A stretch of DNA of 64,000 nucleotides from positions 947,166 through 1,011,165 of the forward strand of contig NZ_OAML01000003.1 of the NCBI RefSeq assembly GCF_900199435.1, given 5' to 3'. Under the pieces are notes generated by a model. The model did no database searches, was not told where the DNA came from, and worked only from the letters and a program-made list of their open reading frames with translations. The DNA comes from Pygmaiobacter massiliensis (GTDB lineage Bacteria; Bacillota; Clostridia; Oscillospirales; Ruminococcaceae). This document shows positions 17,826-26,434 of the stretch, one piece after another. Each line of letters begins with the position of its first letter. Positions within the stretch are counted from its first letter, which is position 1. Both the position numbers and the translations under genes were made by a program.

Positions 17826-17934
17826 TTATTTTTCGTCGGTAATTTTTTGGACGAGCATGACCAACAAGCTGGTTGCAAGCGCGACGAACGCTTCCGCTGC
17901 CTGCCGGCTCAGCTTGAAATTATTTTTCGGTCAT
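17826..17934 (-). pseudogene. Frameshifted small membrane peptide
   Basis: ATG 17934 has a perfect AAAGGAGG site but reads only MTEK before a stop. One base fewer in the A5 run right after the start would give a 35-residue peptide: NNFKLSRQAAEAFVALA, then a hydrophobic helix and VQKITDEK. It would end just before the amidoligase ribosome site. The good translation signal plus a coding-like body suggests a recent frameshift, or slippage on the A-run. Confidence 0.4.
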
Positions 17935-18032
17935 ATACAGGCCTCCTTTAGAGATTCATAGCAGTGTTGCTTGCTGGTATGATATATCTCTTAGAAGGTG
18001 GAGAATACGAAAATGGCCGTCTCGTTATCGCA

Positions 18033-18239
18033 CTATGGGCGGCCTAAAATATATTGCAATAAGTTTTCTTTGTAGATGCGCCAGTGAACGCCGGCACGAA
18101 AGCCTTTCAGCACACCGGTATTTAAAAGCTTGTAAACGGTATTCAGATGAATGTTTAAAAAAGCGGCGACATCTTCTGGCACAAGAATTGCAGGCAGATC
18201 GCCCACTTCATAGATAACTTCACTGTTGTAGTCGTTCAT
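18033..18239 (-). CDS. Excisionase-like helix-turn-helix protein
   Basis: A 68-residue DNA-binding protein. LVPEDVAAFLNIHLNTVYKLL is a MerR/excisionase-type winged HTH, followed by the wing GVHWRIYKENLLQYI. I chose ATG 18239 because the AAAGGGA site is then 8 bp away. The ATG 6 bp upstream would sit too close. It is one of two such proteins in the element (see 18425). Proteins of this kind bind arms near attachment sites or plasmid-type control regions. Confidence 0.8.
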   Translation of the reverse strand: MNDYNSEVIYEVGDLPAILVPEDVAAFLNIHLNTVYKLLNTGVLKGFRAGVHWRIYKENLLQYILGRP

Positions 18240-18424
18240 ATCCATTCCCTTTCTGTGTACGCAAGTGGTAGAGAGTGAAGCTTACGCTTATCCACTCCTC
18301 TCCACATGCTGCACACACTATGTTCTTTTGTAAATTGATGATTTTCTCTCACGCTCGGTAAATGCCGAGTGTGGGACAAATTTTATCTTCAAATTAGATT
18401 GAAAAAACAAATCCAGTTTTCTGC

Positions 18425-18673
18425 TTAATCTAGCTCTGTAGCCTCAAAATCATCATCCTCGATCTCGTTTGCAGAAACGCTTTCACCGGATTCTACATGA
18501 CTTTGCAACCATTTTTTGCTGATGCGATATCCGCCCAGCTTGACTGCGGGGATCTCTCCGTGCCGCACCATTGCGTAGACAGTTTGCTTGGTCAACTGAC
18601 AAAGATCTGCAACCTCTTGCAGGGTTAGAATATCTCCATAATCACAAAATTTTTTTGGCGTTTTATTTATCAT
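18425..18673 (-). CDS. Excisionase-like helix-turn-helix protein
   Basis: An 82-residue protein with a MerR/Xis-type HTH (TLQEVADLCQLTKQTVYAMV), the wing GYRISKKWLQSH and a strongly acidic tail (NEIEDDDFEATELD). The start is ATG 18673 behind GGAG. It lies between the Rep-like gene and the other Xis-like gene on the same strand. The acidic tail suggests partner binding. It is a candidate recombination directionality factor for the large serine recombinase. Confidence 0.8.
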   Translation of the reverse strand: MINKTPKKFCDYGDILTLQEVADLCQLTKQTVYAMVRHGEIPAVKLGGYRISKKWLQSHVESGESVSANEIEDDDFEATELD

Positions 18674-18735
18674 TGTAAACACTCCTTTACTTTTTTGTTG
18701 TAGTCCTTAACTTTCTGTTGTATCGGTTTTTATTT

Positions 18736-19893
18736 TTACCACACGGGGTTGCTTACCGTACTATGGTCTACACGTTCTAACAGGCTTGGGTAAAACCCTG
18801 ACCAGCTATCACTATCTTTCGTCTTTCCCGGCCATAAAAGCACAGATGCCCCGAAAGCGCTTTTCAGCAGTTTTTCGCAATAAGGGAGGTCGATATTTCT
18901 CTTTTGGGCAGACTGTGCGAAACTTTGCCATGCTGTATGTCTGCGCTGCTCTTCCCAACAGTCTAAAAGCATTTGGCATGCTGGGGTACTCACTCGACGC
19001 TGCTCTGTTAATATTTTAAGAACTTTCCAAGCCGATTCCTGCACAATGTAACGGCAATCAAGGTGCAGCATTTTTAAAACGCGGATCATCTCATGCTTGC
19101 TGGTGGTTTCTACGTCCTGTAAAAAGGTATGAACAGTAGCAGCGTTTGGATTCTCTGTGAGCTTTTTGGCTTTCATCTGAACTTCAATCCTCAAAATTCC
19201 TTTGGCGGCAGCGGTTTCTTCTCCTGAAAAAAAGCCATCTGATTTTTGGTTTTGACTTGCTACTTGGTCGAATTTGCTATAAGCGACAAAGGCAAACCCG
19301 CTGCTTTCAAAATGTACAGAGTGGGGGTACTTGCTGCGGTGCGTAACAGGATCTCGTTCGTCTATCAGCTTGATTTCATAGGGAGGGCGGGATTTCTTTA
19401 TTAGCTTTAAATAGGCGTTGACTTCCTTGTTGTTTTTCATCTGACAGTTCATGCAATAATCCGCCCGGGTGATACGGTAGCTTTCCGGGCCAAAATCCGA
19501 AATGAAAAGCCCTACCACATAAAGCAGTTGCTTTTCCACCTTCCATGCTGCCTCGGCTGAGGCGCAAAACAGGGCGATATGGTCGGGCGGCTCATTTTGT
19601 ATCCCCTGCACCACACGAGCAGGGTTGACAATTAATTTTAAGGTGTAGGAGCAATAGCCACTCTCCTTTATCAAAGCCTTGGTCAATATGATACGAATAC
19701 CCGCAAGGGCGGCTTGTAATGCGGCGTCTTTGCAGCTTCGGGCAGACAGGTACCATTTATCTTGTCCTATGGCCCAGAATGCTTTTTCGGGGTATCCTCC
19801 GTTTTCTTTTATCATTGTTTTTGCGCAATGAAATTGTTCGCTGTTTAACCGATAGGTTAACTCAAACGTATGTACCGAGTAATGAGGATTCAT
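18736..19893 (-). CDS. Replication-initiator-like protein of the element
   Basis: A 385-residue basic protein. Features such as YRITRADYCMNCQM, FAFVAYSKFDQVA and ILRIEVQMKAKKL resemble replication initiation/relaxase-like proteins of Firmicutes integrative elements and filamentous phages (Rep_trans/gpII-like pattern). The catalytic tyrosine could not be pinned down. I start at ATG 19893 behind AAAGGAG. Two HTH genes follow on the same strand. The function is inferred from weak pattern similarity and its position beside the recombinase. Confidence 0.5.
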   Translation of the reverse strand: MNPHYSVHTFELTYRLNSEQFHCAKTMIKENGGYPEKAFWAIGQDKWYLSARSCKDAALQAALAGIRIILTKALIKESGYCSYTLKLIVNPARVVQGIQNEPPDHIALFCASAEAAWKVEKQLLYVVGLFISDFGPESYRITRADYCMNCQMKNNKEVNAYLKLIKKSRPPYEIKLIDERDPVTHRSKYPHSVHFESSGFAFVAYSKFDQVASQNQKSDGFFSGEETAAAKGILRIEVQMKAKKLTENPNAATVHTFLQDVETTSKHEMIRVLKMLHLDCRYIVQESAWKVLKILTEQRRVSTPACQMLLDCWEEQRRHTAWQSFAQSAQKRNIDLPYCEKLLKSAFGASVLLWPGKTKDSDSWSGFYPSLLERVDHSTVSNPVW

Positions 19894-20218
19894 AGTAAAT
19901 ACACTCCTTTTGCAGCTGCGCATATTTTTATAAAAGGAAATCATTCTTATCTTTCGGTATTCTCCGAATAAGAAAAATTTTTCTATCCTTTTTCATACAG
20001 CAACCTGCCTTTATTATTATGGAAGCTTTGGTAACACCAAGCCCCTTATGACAGGTGTTGACATAGGTGGTAAAAAATTAAACGGCGTAGCGCTAAGTGT
20101 AAAAAAATATTTTGCAGCAACAACGGTGTAAAAAGAAAACACCGTGCGGCAAAAACATAAGGGATGGAAAGCATATATCATCTCCTAAATAGCCCGTGGT
20201 GAATAGGAGGATTTACAT
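19894..20218. other. Divergent intergenic region with hairpins
   Basis: This AT-rich 325-bp gap lies between the Rep-like gene (minus) and the recombinase operon (plus). It holds an ACGGTGT...ACACCGT hairpin at about 20124-20146, A/T-rich runs, and a degenerate repeat (ACAGGTGTTGACATAGGTGG area near 20050). It would carry the divergent promoters. It could also hold an attachment or origin site, but no clear boundary repeat was found. Confidence 0.3.
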
Positions 20219-20380
20219 ATGAAATATTCTATACAGCGATTGGACCACGTTAGTTATGAAGAGTGCCCCACGCAGGAGTGGGACATGGAAAAATATTTGC
20301 AGCTATTGTGCGAGTGCCTATATGAGGCCAGTGCAAGCTGTGCCTGTACAGTACAGGAGGAAATCAATCATGCAGCTTAA
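20219..20380 (+). CDS. Small acidic Cys-rich protein upstream of recombinase
   Basis: A 53-residue frame starting at ATG 20219 behind a perfect AGGAGG site. It begins MKYSIQRLDHVSYEECPTQ, has several cysteines (ECPT, LCECLYE, CACT) and overlaps the recombinase start by 11 bp. The overlap and good start signal make translation likely. The family is unknown. It could regulate or pair with the serine recombinase. Confidence 0.6.
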   Translation: MKYSIQRLDHVSYEECPTQEWDMEKYLQLLCECLYEASASCACTVQEEINHAA

Positions 20381-21935
20381 AGAAGCAGGTCCACTTCGAG
20401 CAGTTGCATATGCTCGGTTTTCCAGCGACTTACAGCGCGAGGAAAGCATAGATGCTCAGATTAGAGCGATCAGAGAATTTGCAGGGGCCAATGGAATGGC
20501 TTTGGTTGATACCTATGTGGATAAAGCCTATAGTGCAACTACAGATCAACGCCCTGCTTTCCAACAGATGATAGCCGATTCACGAAAAAGACAGTTTGAT
20601 GTGGTTTTGGTACACAAGCTGGATCGGTTTGCGAGAAATCGGCAGGACAGTGCAATCTACAAACACGAACTGAACAAGTCCGGCGTAAAGCTACGCTCGG
20701 TTCTTGAAAACTTTGACGACTCTCCGGAATCAGCCATTCTAGAAAGTGTAGTCGAAGGATTTAATGAATACTATTCAAAGAACTTAGCCCGCGAAGTAAA
20801 AAAGGGACTGAAGGAGAATGCCCTGAAGGGGCACCATACCGGTGGGGTTCCACCGCTTGGCTACCGGCTAAACAAAGAAACTATGATGTTGGAGGAAGAA
20901 CCTTTTGAGGCGCAGGCTGTCAAGCAGATTTTCCAGATGACTGCCGCCGGTGCAGGCTATGGCGAGATTGTGAATGCGCTGAATCATGCAGGATATCGCA
21001 CAAAACGTGGTAGCCTGTTTGGGCGCAATTCCATTTACGATATTCTCCGCAACGAGAAGTATACGGGTACCTATGTTTACAATAAAAGTGCAGCAAAAGA
21101 TAACAATGGGAAGATGAATCGCCATAAGTATAAAAGCGAGGAAGAAATTATTCGGGTACCGGATGCACTTCCGCAGCTTGTAAGCCGAGAGGTATTTGAT
21201 GAAGTGCAGCAGCGCATGGCGCAGCGCCGACACAAAGCTGCCAAATTCACAGCCAAGCAAAACTATTTGCTGAGCGGGAAAATCCGCTGTGGGGTCTGTC
21301 AAAGTGCATATGTCGGCAATGCCCGACACCCACGGCCGGACCATCCGCTCTATGTTTCTTACCGATGCAGTCGCCGAAATGGCAGTGTTCCTTGCAAAAA
21401 TCCTGAAGTACCACAGGATGCGATTGAGCAAATTGTGTGCAGGGCATTGGCCACCCGGCTGTTTCGTCCGGAAGTGCTGCCTGCTTTGCAACAGCGTTAT
21501 GAAAAGTTTCTGTCCGCACAGAACACGCAGGGGGCGCAGAAGCGTGAGGCGATTACGAAGCGCTTGCAGGAAGTGCAGCGGGGCATCGGCAATGTGGTAG
21601 AGGTGGTAGTAAAAACCGGCTCGGCCGCTCTCACCGAGCGTTTAAACGCACTGGAGAAGGAACAGCAGGAACTGCAAGCTGAGCTGGAGGATTTGCAGCG
21701 GGTGGAAATAGAGCAGCGGGTGGATTTCAAACAGTTGACCGCACTGTTTCGCGAAGCAAAAAGACTGCTTGAAACCGGCGGCTTGCAGTGCCGCAAAAAG
21801 CTGATAGAGCAATATGTTGAGGTGGTAGAAGTATTCCCGAATCGTATCCATATTGTTTTGCGGCTCAATGACATGTTTCATATGGATGAGTGGGTTTCGA
21901 TTGAAAATAAAAAAGATGCCAGGAAAAATTCCTGA
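20370..21935 (+). CDS. Large serine recombinase (integrase)
   Basis: A 521-residue integrase of the large serine recombinase family. The N-terminal catalytic domain has YARFSSD with Ser18, DRFARNRQDSA and EGFNEYYSKNLAREV. Next comes the recombinase domain (PPLGYRLNKE...GYGEIVNALN). Then a zinc ribbon has CGVCQSAYV...YRCSRR...CKNPEV, with the long coiled-coil EKEQQELQAELEDLQRVEIEQR near the C-terminus. The start is ATG 20370 behind ACAGGAGG. It is the likely integrase of the 14-24 kb element. The attachment sites were not identified. Confidence 0.93.
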   Translation: MQLKEAGPLRAVAYARFSSDLQREESIDAQIRAIREFAGANGMALVDTYVDKAYSATTDQRPAFQQMIADSRKRQFDVVLVHKLDRFARNRQDSAIYKHELNKSGVKLRSVLENFDDSPESAILESVVEGFNEYYSKNLAREVKKGLKENALKGHHTGGVPPLGYRLNKETMMLEEEPFEAQAVKQIFQMTAAGAGYGEIVNALNHAGYRTKRGSLFGRNSIYDILRNEKYTGTYVYNKSAAKDNNGKMNRHKYKSEEEIIRVPDALPQLVSREVFDEVQQRMAQRRHKAAKFTAKQNYLLSGKIRCGVCQSAYVGNARHPRPDHPLYVSYRCSRRNGSVPCKNPEVPQDAIEQIVCRALATRLFRPEVLPALQQRYEKFLSAQNTQGAQKREAITKRLQEVQRGIGNVVEVVVKTGSAALTERLNALEKEQQELQAELEDLQRVEIEQRVDFKQLTALFREAKRLLETGGLQCRKKLIEQYVEVVEVFPNRIHIVLRLNDMFHMDEWVSIENKKDARKNS

Positions 21936-21946
21936 CATCTTTTTTT
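21909..21946. terminator. Bidirectional terminator between convergent genes
   Basis: An AAAAAGATG(CC)AGGAA...TTCCT(GA)CATCTTTTTTT stem with a short loop, A-rich on one side and T-rich on the other. It lies between the serine recombinase stop and the stop of the convergent 560-residue gene. Confidence 0.8.
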
Positions 21947-23627
21947 ATTTGGGAAGTTTGTCCTTCAATATGCAAAGCACATAGTGCTTTTCTCCTTCAT
22001 AGGTGCGGTAATTGCCCAAAGCCGGTCGGTTGGGGCGAAGCTTGAGCAAACCGGAGATTTCATCCTGGACCTCTGTACGGTTCAACTTGATTTCTGTATA
22101 TTTCTCAAATTCGGCAAACCACGCATGTGCGTCCAGATAGTAACAGTTTTCTTTTCCGCTATGCTCAACGCCCTCCCAGTGTAGATAGGTTGGGGTGACA
22201 CACTGCGCCACAAAAATATCGCGCAGGTAATTACAGAAAAGCTGTAAAGAGGAATTGAGTGGCAAAAGGCTGGCTTTTAATTGCTTATATAAAGCCTTGG
22301 TTCCCTCGATTGCGTATTTTGCAGTGTATACGCTATCGGCGTTGCCCTTGTTTAATTTGTATAGCAGATAATTTTGAAATGCCCAAAAAGTCATAAGCAA
22401 TATTAAGTGTGCAGGATAGGGTTTCAGAACGTGTATCATTTTTTTCACATCAAAATCAGTGGATGGATTTTTTAGCACTTTTTCTGGTGAGACAAAGCTG
22501 CTAAAAGAATAAAGCGTGTTCTGAGGTGTGTTTAAGCTGTCTTGAATTGCTAATATGAATTTGTGAATGTAATACCACCAAAGGAGAGTTGTGTCTTTTA
22601 TGATTTTCTTCTTCAAAATTTGTTTTGTTACGGGAGGATAACTCTTTGCGGGCAGCTGGCAAATAATGTGGCCTAACAGTGCTGCCTCAGCACGGCTGTA
22701 CTTCAAATTGCTTGTGTGCGTATAAAGACATGGGTAGCGAAGGAGCTTGCTATTCCAATGATCCAAAACATCGTTGGATATGGCAGAAAGTTGCTTTTGC
22801 AAGACGAGGTTGTGCACCGGATAAGTCATATCTCCTACAATTCGGTTTTTATCCGCTTCAAAGCCTAAAAGGGTGTGAGGCCAACAATAGGGAATTTCTT
22901 CTGTTGCAAAAAGATTAGAGGTAAATGGGTTTGCGTAAAGGTACTGCAACAAGATATCTTCTTTCGGGCAGATGCCAATATTGGTGAGGGTATACGGCGG
23001 ATTAAAATTAGAATGGCCAATAAATTTGCAGAAGTCGCCATCGGGGTTTGTCCATTGTCCGTAATTTGTATATGCAAAAAGTGCATAGGCTACAGTGGGC
23101 AATATTTCAGGGACTAATTGCCAAAGTAACATAGGTTCTTTATAATTTCCATCTCCCGGCTTCTGGCGTTTAAAGCTAATGTCGGCAAAAAGTGGATAAT
23201 TTAATCCATTAAATTTATACTTTCCTTCCCTGGATGCCCAACCTACCAGCGGCTCGATTTCGAGCTCTGGGATGGCTTCAATATTAGAGAGAATCTGTTC
23301 AATAAATTCATCGTAATCAGAATTATGAGGCTTTTTCACTTCGGGATTTTCCAACCAACGAAGCTGTTGCGATATTCTAGCTTTGTTTATATGTACCCGA
23401 GGCGTTGTATACGTTTTTACAAAACGTTGATAAAAACGTGGCGAACGGTGAATTCCTGCATTTTCATTGCGGTAGTAGCTGACAGGCATGCGGAAATAGT
23501 CCACCTTGACATCAGTGACAAGGTAGCGGGGATGTTGACAGTATTTATAATGCACCTTGTAGTCTTGGCCGGTTACATGGCAACCAGCATACAATATTGT
23601 TATAACTTGGAATTTGCTCTTTTTCAT
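21945..23627 (-). CDS. Unrecognised 560-aa element protein
   Basis: A 560-residue protein with no motif I can assign. It is Tyr/Trp-rich (VSYYRNENAG, LLWWYYIHKFILA) with no signal peptide and no obvious membrane helices. The stretch PELEIEPLVGWASREGKYKFNG faintly recalls the N-terminal part of DUF927-type helicase/primase-like proteins of integrative elements, but no Walker A is present. It starts at ATG 23627 behind GAGGAGAG. It converges on the serine recombinase and shares its terminator, so it probably travels with the element. Confidence 0.7.
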   Translation of the reverse strand: MKKSKFQVITILYAGCHVTGQDYKVHYKYCQHPRYLVTDVKVDYFRMPVSYYRNENAGIHRSPRFYQRFVKTYTTPRVHINKARISQQLRWLENPEVKKPHNSDYDEFIEQILSNIEAIPELEIEPLVGWASREGKYKFNGLNYPLFADISFKRQKPGDGNYKEPMLLWQLVPEILPTVAYALFAYTNYGQWTNPDGDFCKFIGHSNFNPPYTLTNIGICPKEDILLQYLYANPFTSNLFATEEIPYCWPHTLLGFEADKNRIVGDMTYPVHNLVLQKQLSAISNDVLDHWNSKLLRYPCLYTHTSNLKYSRAEAALLGHIICQLPAKSYPPVTKQILKKKIIKDTTLLWWYYIHKFILAIQDSLNTPQNTLYSFSSFVSPEKVLKNPSTDFDVKKMIHVLKPYPAHLILLMTFWAFQNYLLYKLNKGNADSVYTAKYAIEGTKALYKQLKASLLPLNSSLQLFCNYLRDIFVAQCVTPTYLHWEGVEHSGKENCYYLDAHAWFAEFEKYTEIKLNRTEVQDEISGLLKLRPNRPALGNYRTYEGEKHYVLCILKDKLPK

Positions 23628-23859
23628 AAACTCTCCTCGTCTATCAGGACGCAAACGATAAAGGTCAGTGCTTTTCACACACGGCGCTAAAGCCGGAAAA
23701 AGGGTTTCACTTATGCCTGTTTTAGAAAATTTTGGCCGTATCTATATAGGGGGAGGGAAACATAGAAAACAATTGTTTTAATGATACTCTGAATGATATA
23801 AGTAAGCATACCACAAAGAAAAAAATTTATCAAAAAATATGCAAAAAAATCTCAACTTC

Positions 23860-24111
23860 TCAACTTATGATAAGACATTTCATGGCGCTTTTTTGCAAAC
23901 TGTAAGCGCTATTATTTTTCTTTCGCTCAGGTAGTGAAAACGTAATTGTGGTTATTTTAGAGGTCGGAGCTTTACTCTTTTTTCTTAACATGGGCACTGT
24001 AATGCTTTCGGCATCTGCCTTTTGATGCTTGTCCAAATCACAAGCCAACCATTTTTTATGCCGATTATGCTCACTGCTCACACAGTTATTTTTTGCATAC
24101 CGAAATCGCAA
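23860..24111 (-). CDS. Possible small gene or remnant
   Basis: The gap 23628-24254 has one coding-like frame. It is 83 codons from TTG 24111, lysine-rich, with the segment SKAPTSKITTITFSLPERKK near the end. No ribosome site supports the start. It could be the remnant of a small DNA-binding or mobilisation protein. The rest of the gap is AT-rich without a gene. Confidence 0.2.
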   Translation of the reverse strand: MRFRYAKNNCVSSEHNRHKKWLACDLDKHQKADAESITVPMLRKKSKAPTSKITTITFSLPERKKNNSAYSLQKSAMKCLIIS

Positions 24112-24136
24112 CGATTCTTTTTATAACACAAAAAAA

Positions 24137-24168
24137 CAAGCCCACAACGTTTCCGTTGTGGGCTTAAA
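24137..24168 (-). terminator. Rho-independent terminator
   Basis: A perfect 12-bp stem (CAAGCCCACAAC, loop GTTTCC, complement) followed on the minus strand by a seven-T run. It lies about 90 bp downstream of the short minus-strand frame at 24255 and would end it. Confidence 0.8.
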
Positions 24169-24254
24169 TGTGTGGTCTGCGTATAAATGTTATCCTTGCT
24201 GATTTAGCATAAGATTTGAGGCGACAAGTCAACTTCGGGTTGTACTTATTTTGA

Positions 24255-24488
24255 CTAATTACTGATAGCGTTTTCCATACTATCAGCAATATCACAGAAT
24301 TCAACACCCCACCCATTTGAAATCGAAATTTCTTGAAGGCTACCAATGGGCGCTAATAAAAAACACAATTGTTCCGCAGCATAGGGTTTCCTATTGATTA
24401 TATCATTTTCTAATGTGGCAAGCTCCAATAATATTTCGTCAATGTTACTGTAGCGTGACCAAGATATATCAGTGGTATTGTACTGCAA
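24255..24488 (-). CDS. Small acidic protein, possibly truncated host gene
   Basis: About 77 residues reading ISWSRYSNIDEILLELATLEN and ending DIADSMENAISN. The frame stays open upstream to about 24520 without an ATG (TTG and similar only). It has coding character and its own terminator, so it is probably the 3' part of a gene truncated beside the tRNA/attachment locus. The family is unknown. Confidence 0.45.
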   Translation of the reverse strand: MQYNTTDISWSRYSNIDEILLELATLENDIINRKPYAAEQLCFLLAPIGSLQEISISNGWGVEFCDIADSMENAISN

Positions 24489-24552
24489 AAGATATCTTAA
24501 TAGATTAAACTGTTGCTGTATTATAGAAAGATTTTTGATTTATATACCTCGC

Positions 24553-24587
24553 AAAAAAACAAGCACACAACAAATGTTGTGTGCTTG
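24553..24587 (-). terminator. Original terminator of the tRNA-Ser gene
   Basis: A perfect 13-bp stem (CAAGCACACAACA with loop AA) followed on the minus strand by seven Ts. It directly adjoins the left attachment repeat, where the tRNA-Ser 3' end would lie before phage insertion. It is therefore the likely original tRNA terminator, now cut off from the tRNA by the prophage. Confidence 0.7.
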
Positions 24588-24588
24588 A

Positions 24589-24614
24589 ATGGCGGAGAAG
24601 GAGAGATTCGAACT
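24589..24614 (+). repeat. Prophage attachment site, left copy (attL)
   Basis: A 26-bp exact copy (begins ATGGCGGAGAAGGAG, ends TTCGAACT) of 58222-58247, the 3' end of tRNA-Ser(GCU) including the encoded CCA and the T-arm. Both copies have the same orientation. Sequence identity stops immediately after it. The distance between copies (33.6 kb) matches a siphovirus genome, and the integrase lies next to the right copy. Confidence 0.9.
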
Positions 24615-24786
24615 GCAAACTTTCCGTCTGTTTTCAAGGGAGGGACAAGCAGTTACGAATTATTACGAAACTACTTTAAAACCAAGATGTAGCAAAGTTT
24701 CAAAATAAGAATGGTGTGCTACTGAAAAAACGTGTGCAATCTTTCAAACAGTGTAATTTGGTGATACAATATTACTCGATAGCAAG

Positions 24787-24935
24787 CGAACTACTTGTTA
24801 TGGCTGTGGTGTCCCGATTTCGATACTATTCCAGATTTCCGCTTGTGGTATTCTAGTATTAATGAAAAATTGAGTAAGAATGCATCAACTTATTTTCAAA
24901 AGTATCTTGGACGAAATCAGCATAAACGAAAGTAG
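24787..24935 (+). pseudogene. Gene fragment at prophage left end
   Basis: A coding-like frame without a start codon (LWCPDFDTIPDFRLWYSS, then QKYLGRNQHKRK before the stop at 24935). It is followed after 15 bp by another broken frame. The family is not recognised. Together these show decay of accessory genes just inside attL. Confidence 0.3.
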
Positions 24936-24950
24936 GATTCTATAATAGCT

Positions 24951-25212
24951 TTGCCTAACACACAAATATTATCTGTTTTAGATTCCTTAGCAATTATGTC
25001 TTCCTCCTTTAGCGACGCAGTTTGTGGTATGGGAGATTTGGACGATTTGCGTTTCAGTGTTCACGGAGAAGATTTTCATGAACAACTAAAAAAGAAGCAC
25101 CTTTTTGGAGGAAAAAAGCAGAAGAAGTGGACAACTTGGGTTACTACAAGCTTGCCACCGTTTTTAGAACTTTAGCTGATAGAGTAAATCAAAATTTTCT
25201 TTTCGGTGATTA
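24951..25212 (+). pseudogene. Frameshifted gene fragment at prophage left end
   Basis: The frame from 24951 reads LSVLDSLAIMSSSFSDAV and GMGDLDDLRFSVHGEDFH. At the A6 run near 25090 the coding character shifts to the neighbouring frame, which reads FWRKKAEEVDNLGYYKLA, then TLADRVNQNFLFGD, and stops at 25212. One base in the A-run restores a ~90-residue protein. The family is not recognised. The remaining 300 bp to 25525 show no gene. Confidence 0.4.
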
Positions 25213-25525
25213 ACTAAAATATTGCTGTTCCTGATATGATTATAATGAATAAGTTTGTTGGAGGAATTGGAGACGATTTGTATTCCGTTAACACAAAAAA
25301 TTTCAGGCAACTGTTTCTTGCAGTGTTCGCTTAGTTGACTTTACAAACGACATATATTAATTAAGTACAAAATTGACAGTATTGCAAAATCCGTTGCACC
25401 TTGTTAGCCTATAAATAAGACTTAGACAGAATGAAGGCTATCTTGCAAAGGAAAGGAATATGGTTTAGAATTAAATATAAAAATAGTGTTATTATATATT
25501 TATATTGATATTGGAAGTGATTGCT

Positions 25526-26428
25526 TTGGGTTATACTATAAGCCGACTCCTTCGCACAGAGATTGAAATCGAGCATTTTGTGGATAACGTTTTGCAAATA
25601 GTGCCCACTACTGAAAAGCGAGACGCTATTCGCAAAATTTGTTCTCAAGAGAACAACGTGCTGGCATATGGTTCTCATTCGACTCTTCGTGATGATTCGC
25701 ACCGAGACTTTGAATATCGCGATAGCAAGCGCCGGGAAACACTTAGAGAGACAATTTTAACGGAATTAAAGGATCTCCCGAGACTCTCAGATGATGATAG
25801 CATTAAACTTGGGATAGGGGGAGCAAAGCCCCCTGCGGGTATGCGCGCAGAAAGAAAAGCTTTTTACATAATTGGTCCTCCAGCATCTGGGAAATCTAAA
25901 GTTTCTAATATCCTTGCTGATAGAATGGGGGCATATATCCTTGACTCTGATTTCGCTAAAAGGAAACTTCCAGAATATACTAAAGAGGGAGGCGCGTCCC
26001 TAGTTCATGAAGAGTCTGACGAAATTGTATTTTCAGGTGAAAATAATTTGATGTCTTGGTGTGTTAGTCAATCAGTTAATCTAGTTATTCCTAAAATTGG
26101 ACACACTATAAATAGTATTAATGATATTTGTACAGGACTGTCAGAAAAAGGTTATGAGGTATATCTTATTGCTATCGATCTTGATCGACAAAAAGCCACT
26201 AGGCGTGCATATCAAAGATTCATTGATTCCAATAGATATGTTCCGCTGGCTATAATTTTTGATCAATATTCTAACGAACCTCTTATTAATTATTTTCGCA
26301 TTAAGTCAGGTCCCAAAACTGTATTTTCCGGATTTGCGCGTATCTCTACAGATGTACCAATCGGCAGTCCTTTTGAATTAAAGGAACAGATTAACTTAGA
26401 TGAATTAAAATATATTGAATGGAGGTAA
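25526..26428 (+). CDS. Zeta-toxin-like P-loop kinase
   Basis: About 300 residues. An N-terminal ~110-residue domain is followed by a zeta-toxin core: P-loop YIIGPPASGKSK (GPPASGKS about 117-124), the aspartate in YILDSDFAKRKLPE, then GHTINSI and YLIAIDLDRQKATRRAYQRF with the arginine-rich lid. Zeta/PezT toxins phosphorylate UDP-N-acetylglucosamine or related sugars. The start is not ATG. TTG 25526 has GGAAGTG 8 bp upstream, and TTG 25505 is an alternative. It lies inside attL, transcribed toward the prophage, followed after 6 bp by a small basic gene. The N-terminal domain might be a built-in inhibitor. Confidence 0.75.
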   Translation: MGYTISRLLRTEIEIEHFVDNVLQIVPTTEKRDAIRKICSQENNVLAYGSHSTLRDDSHRDFEYRDSKRRETLRETILTELKDLPRLSDDDSIKLGIGGAKPPAGMRAERKAFYIIGPPASGKSKVSNILADRMGAYILDSDFAKRKLPEYTKEGGASLVHEESDEIVFSGENNLMSWCVSQSVNLVIPKIGHTINSINDICTGLSEKGYEVYLIAIDLDRQKATRRAYQRFIDSNRYVPLAIIFDQYSNEPLINYFRIKSGPKTVFSGFARISTDVPIGSPFELKEQINLDELKYIEWR

Positions 26429-26434
26429 TTGTTA

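Noticed and set aside
24591-24650. A tRNA gene at the left prophage border
   Set aside because: Only 26 bp (CCA end and T-arm) match tRNA-Ser. No acceptor 5' strand or anticodon arm follows. It is the attL duplicate.
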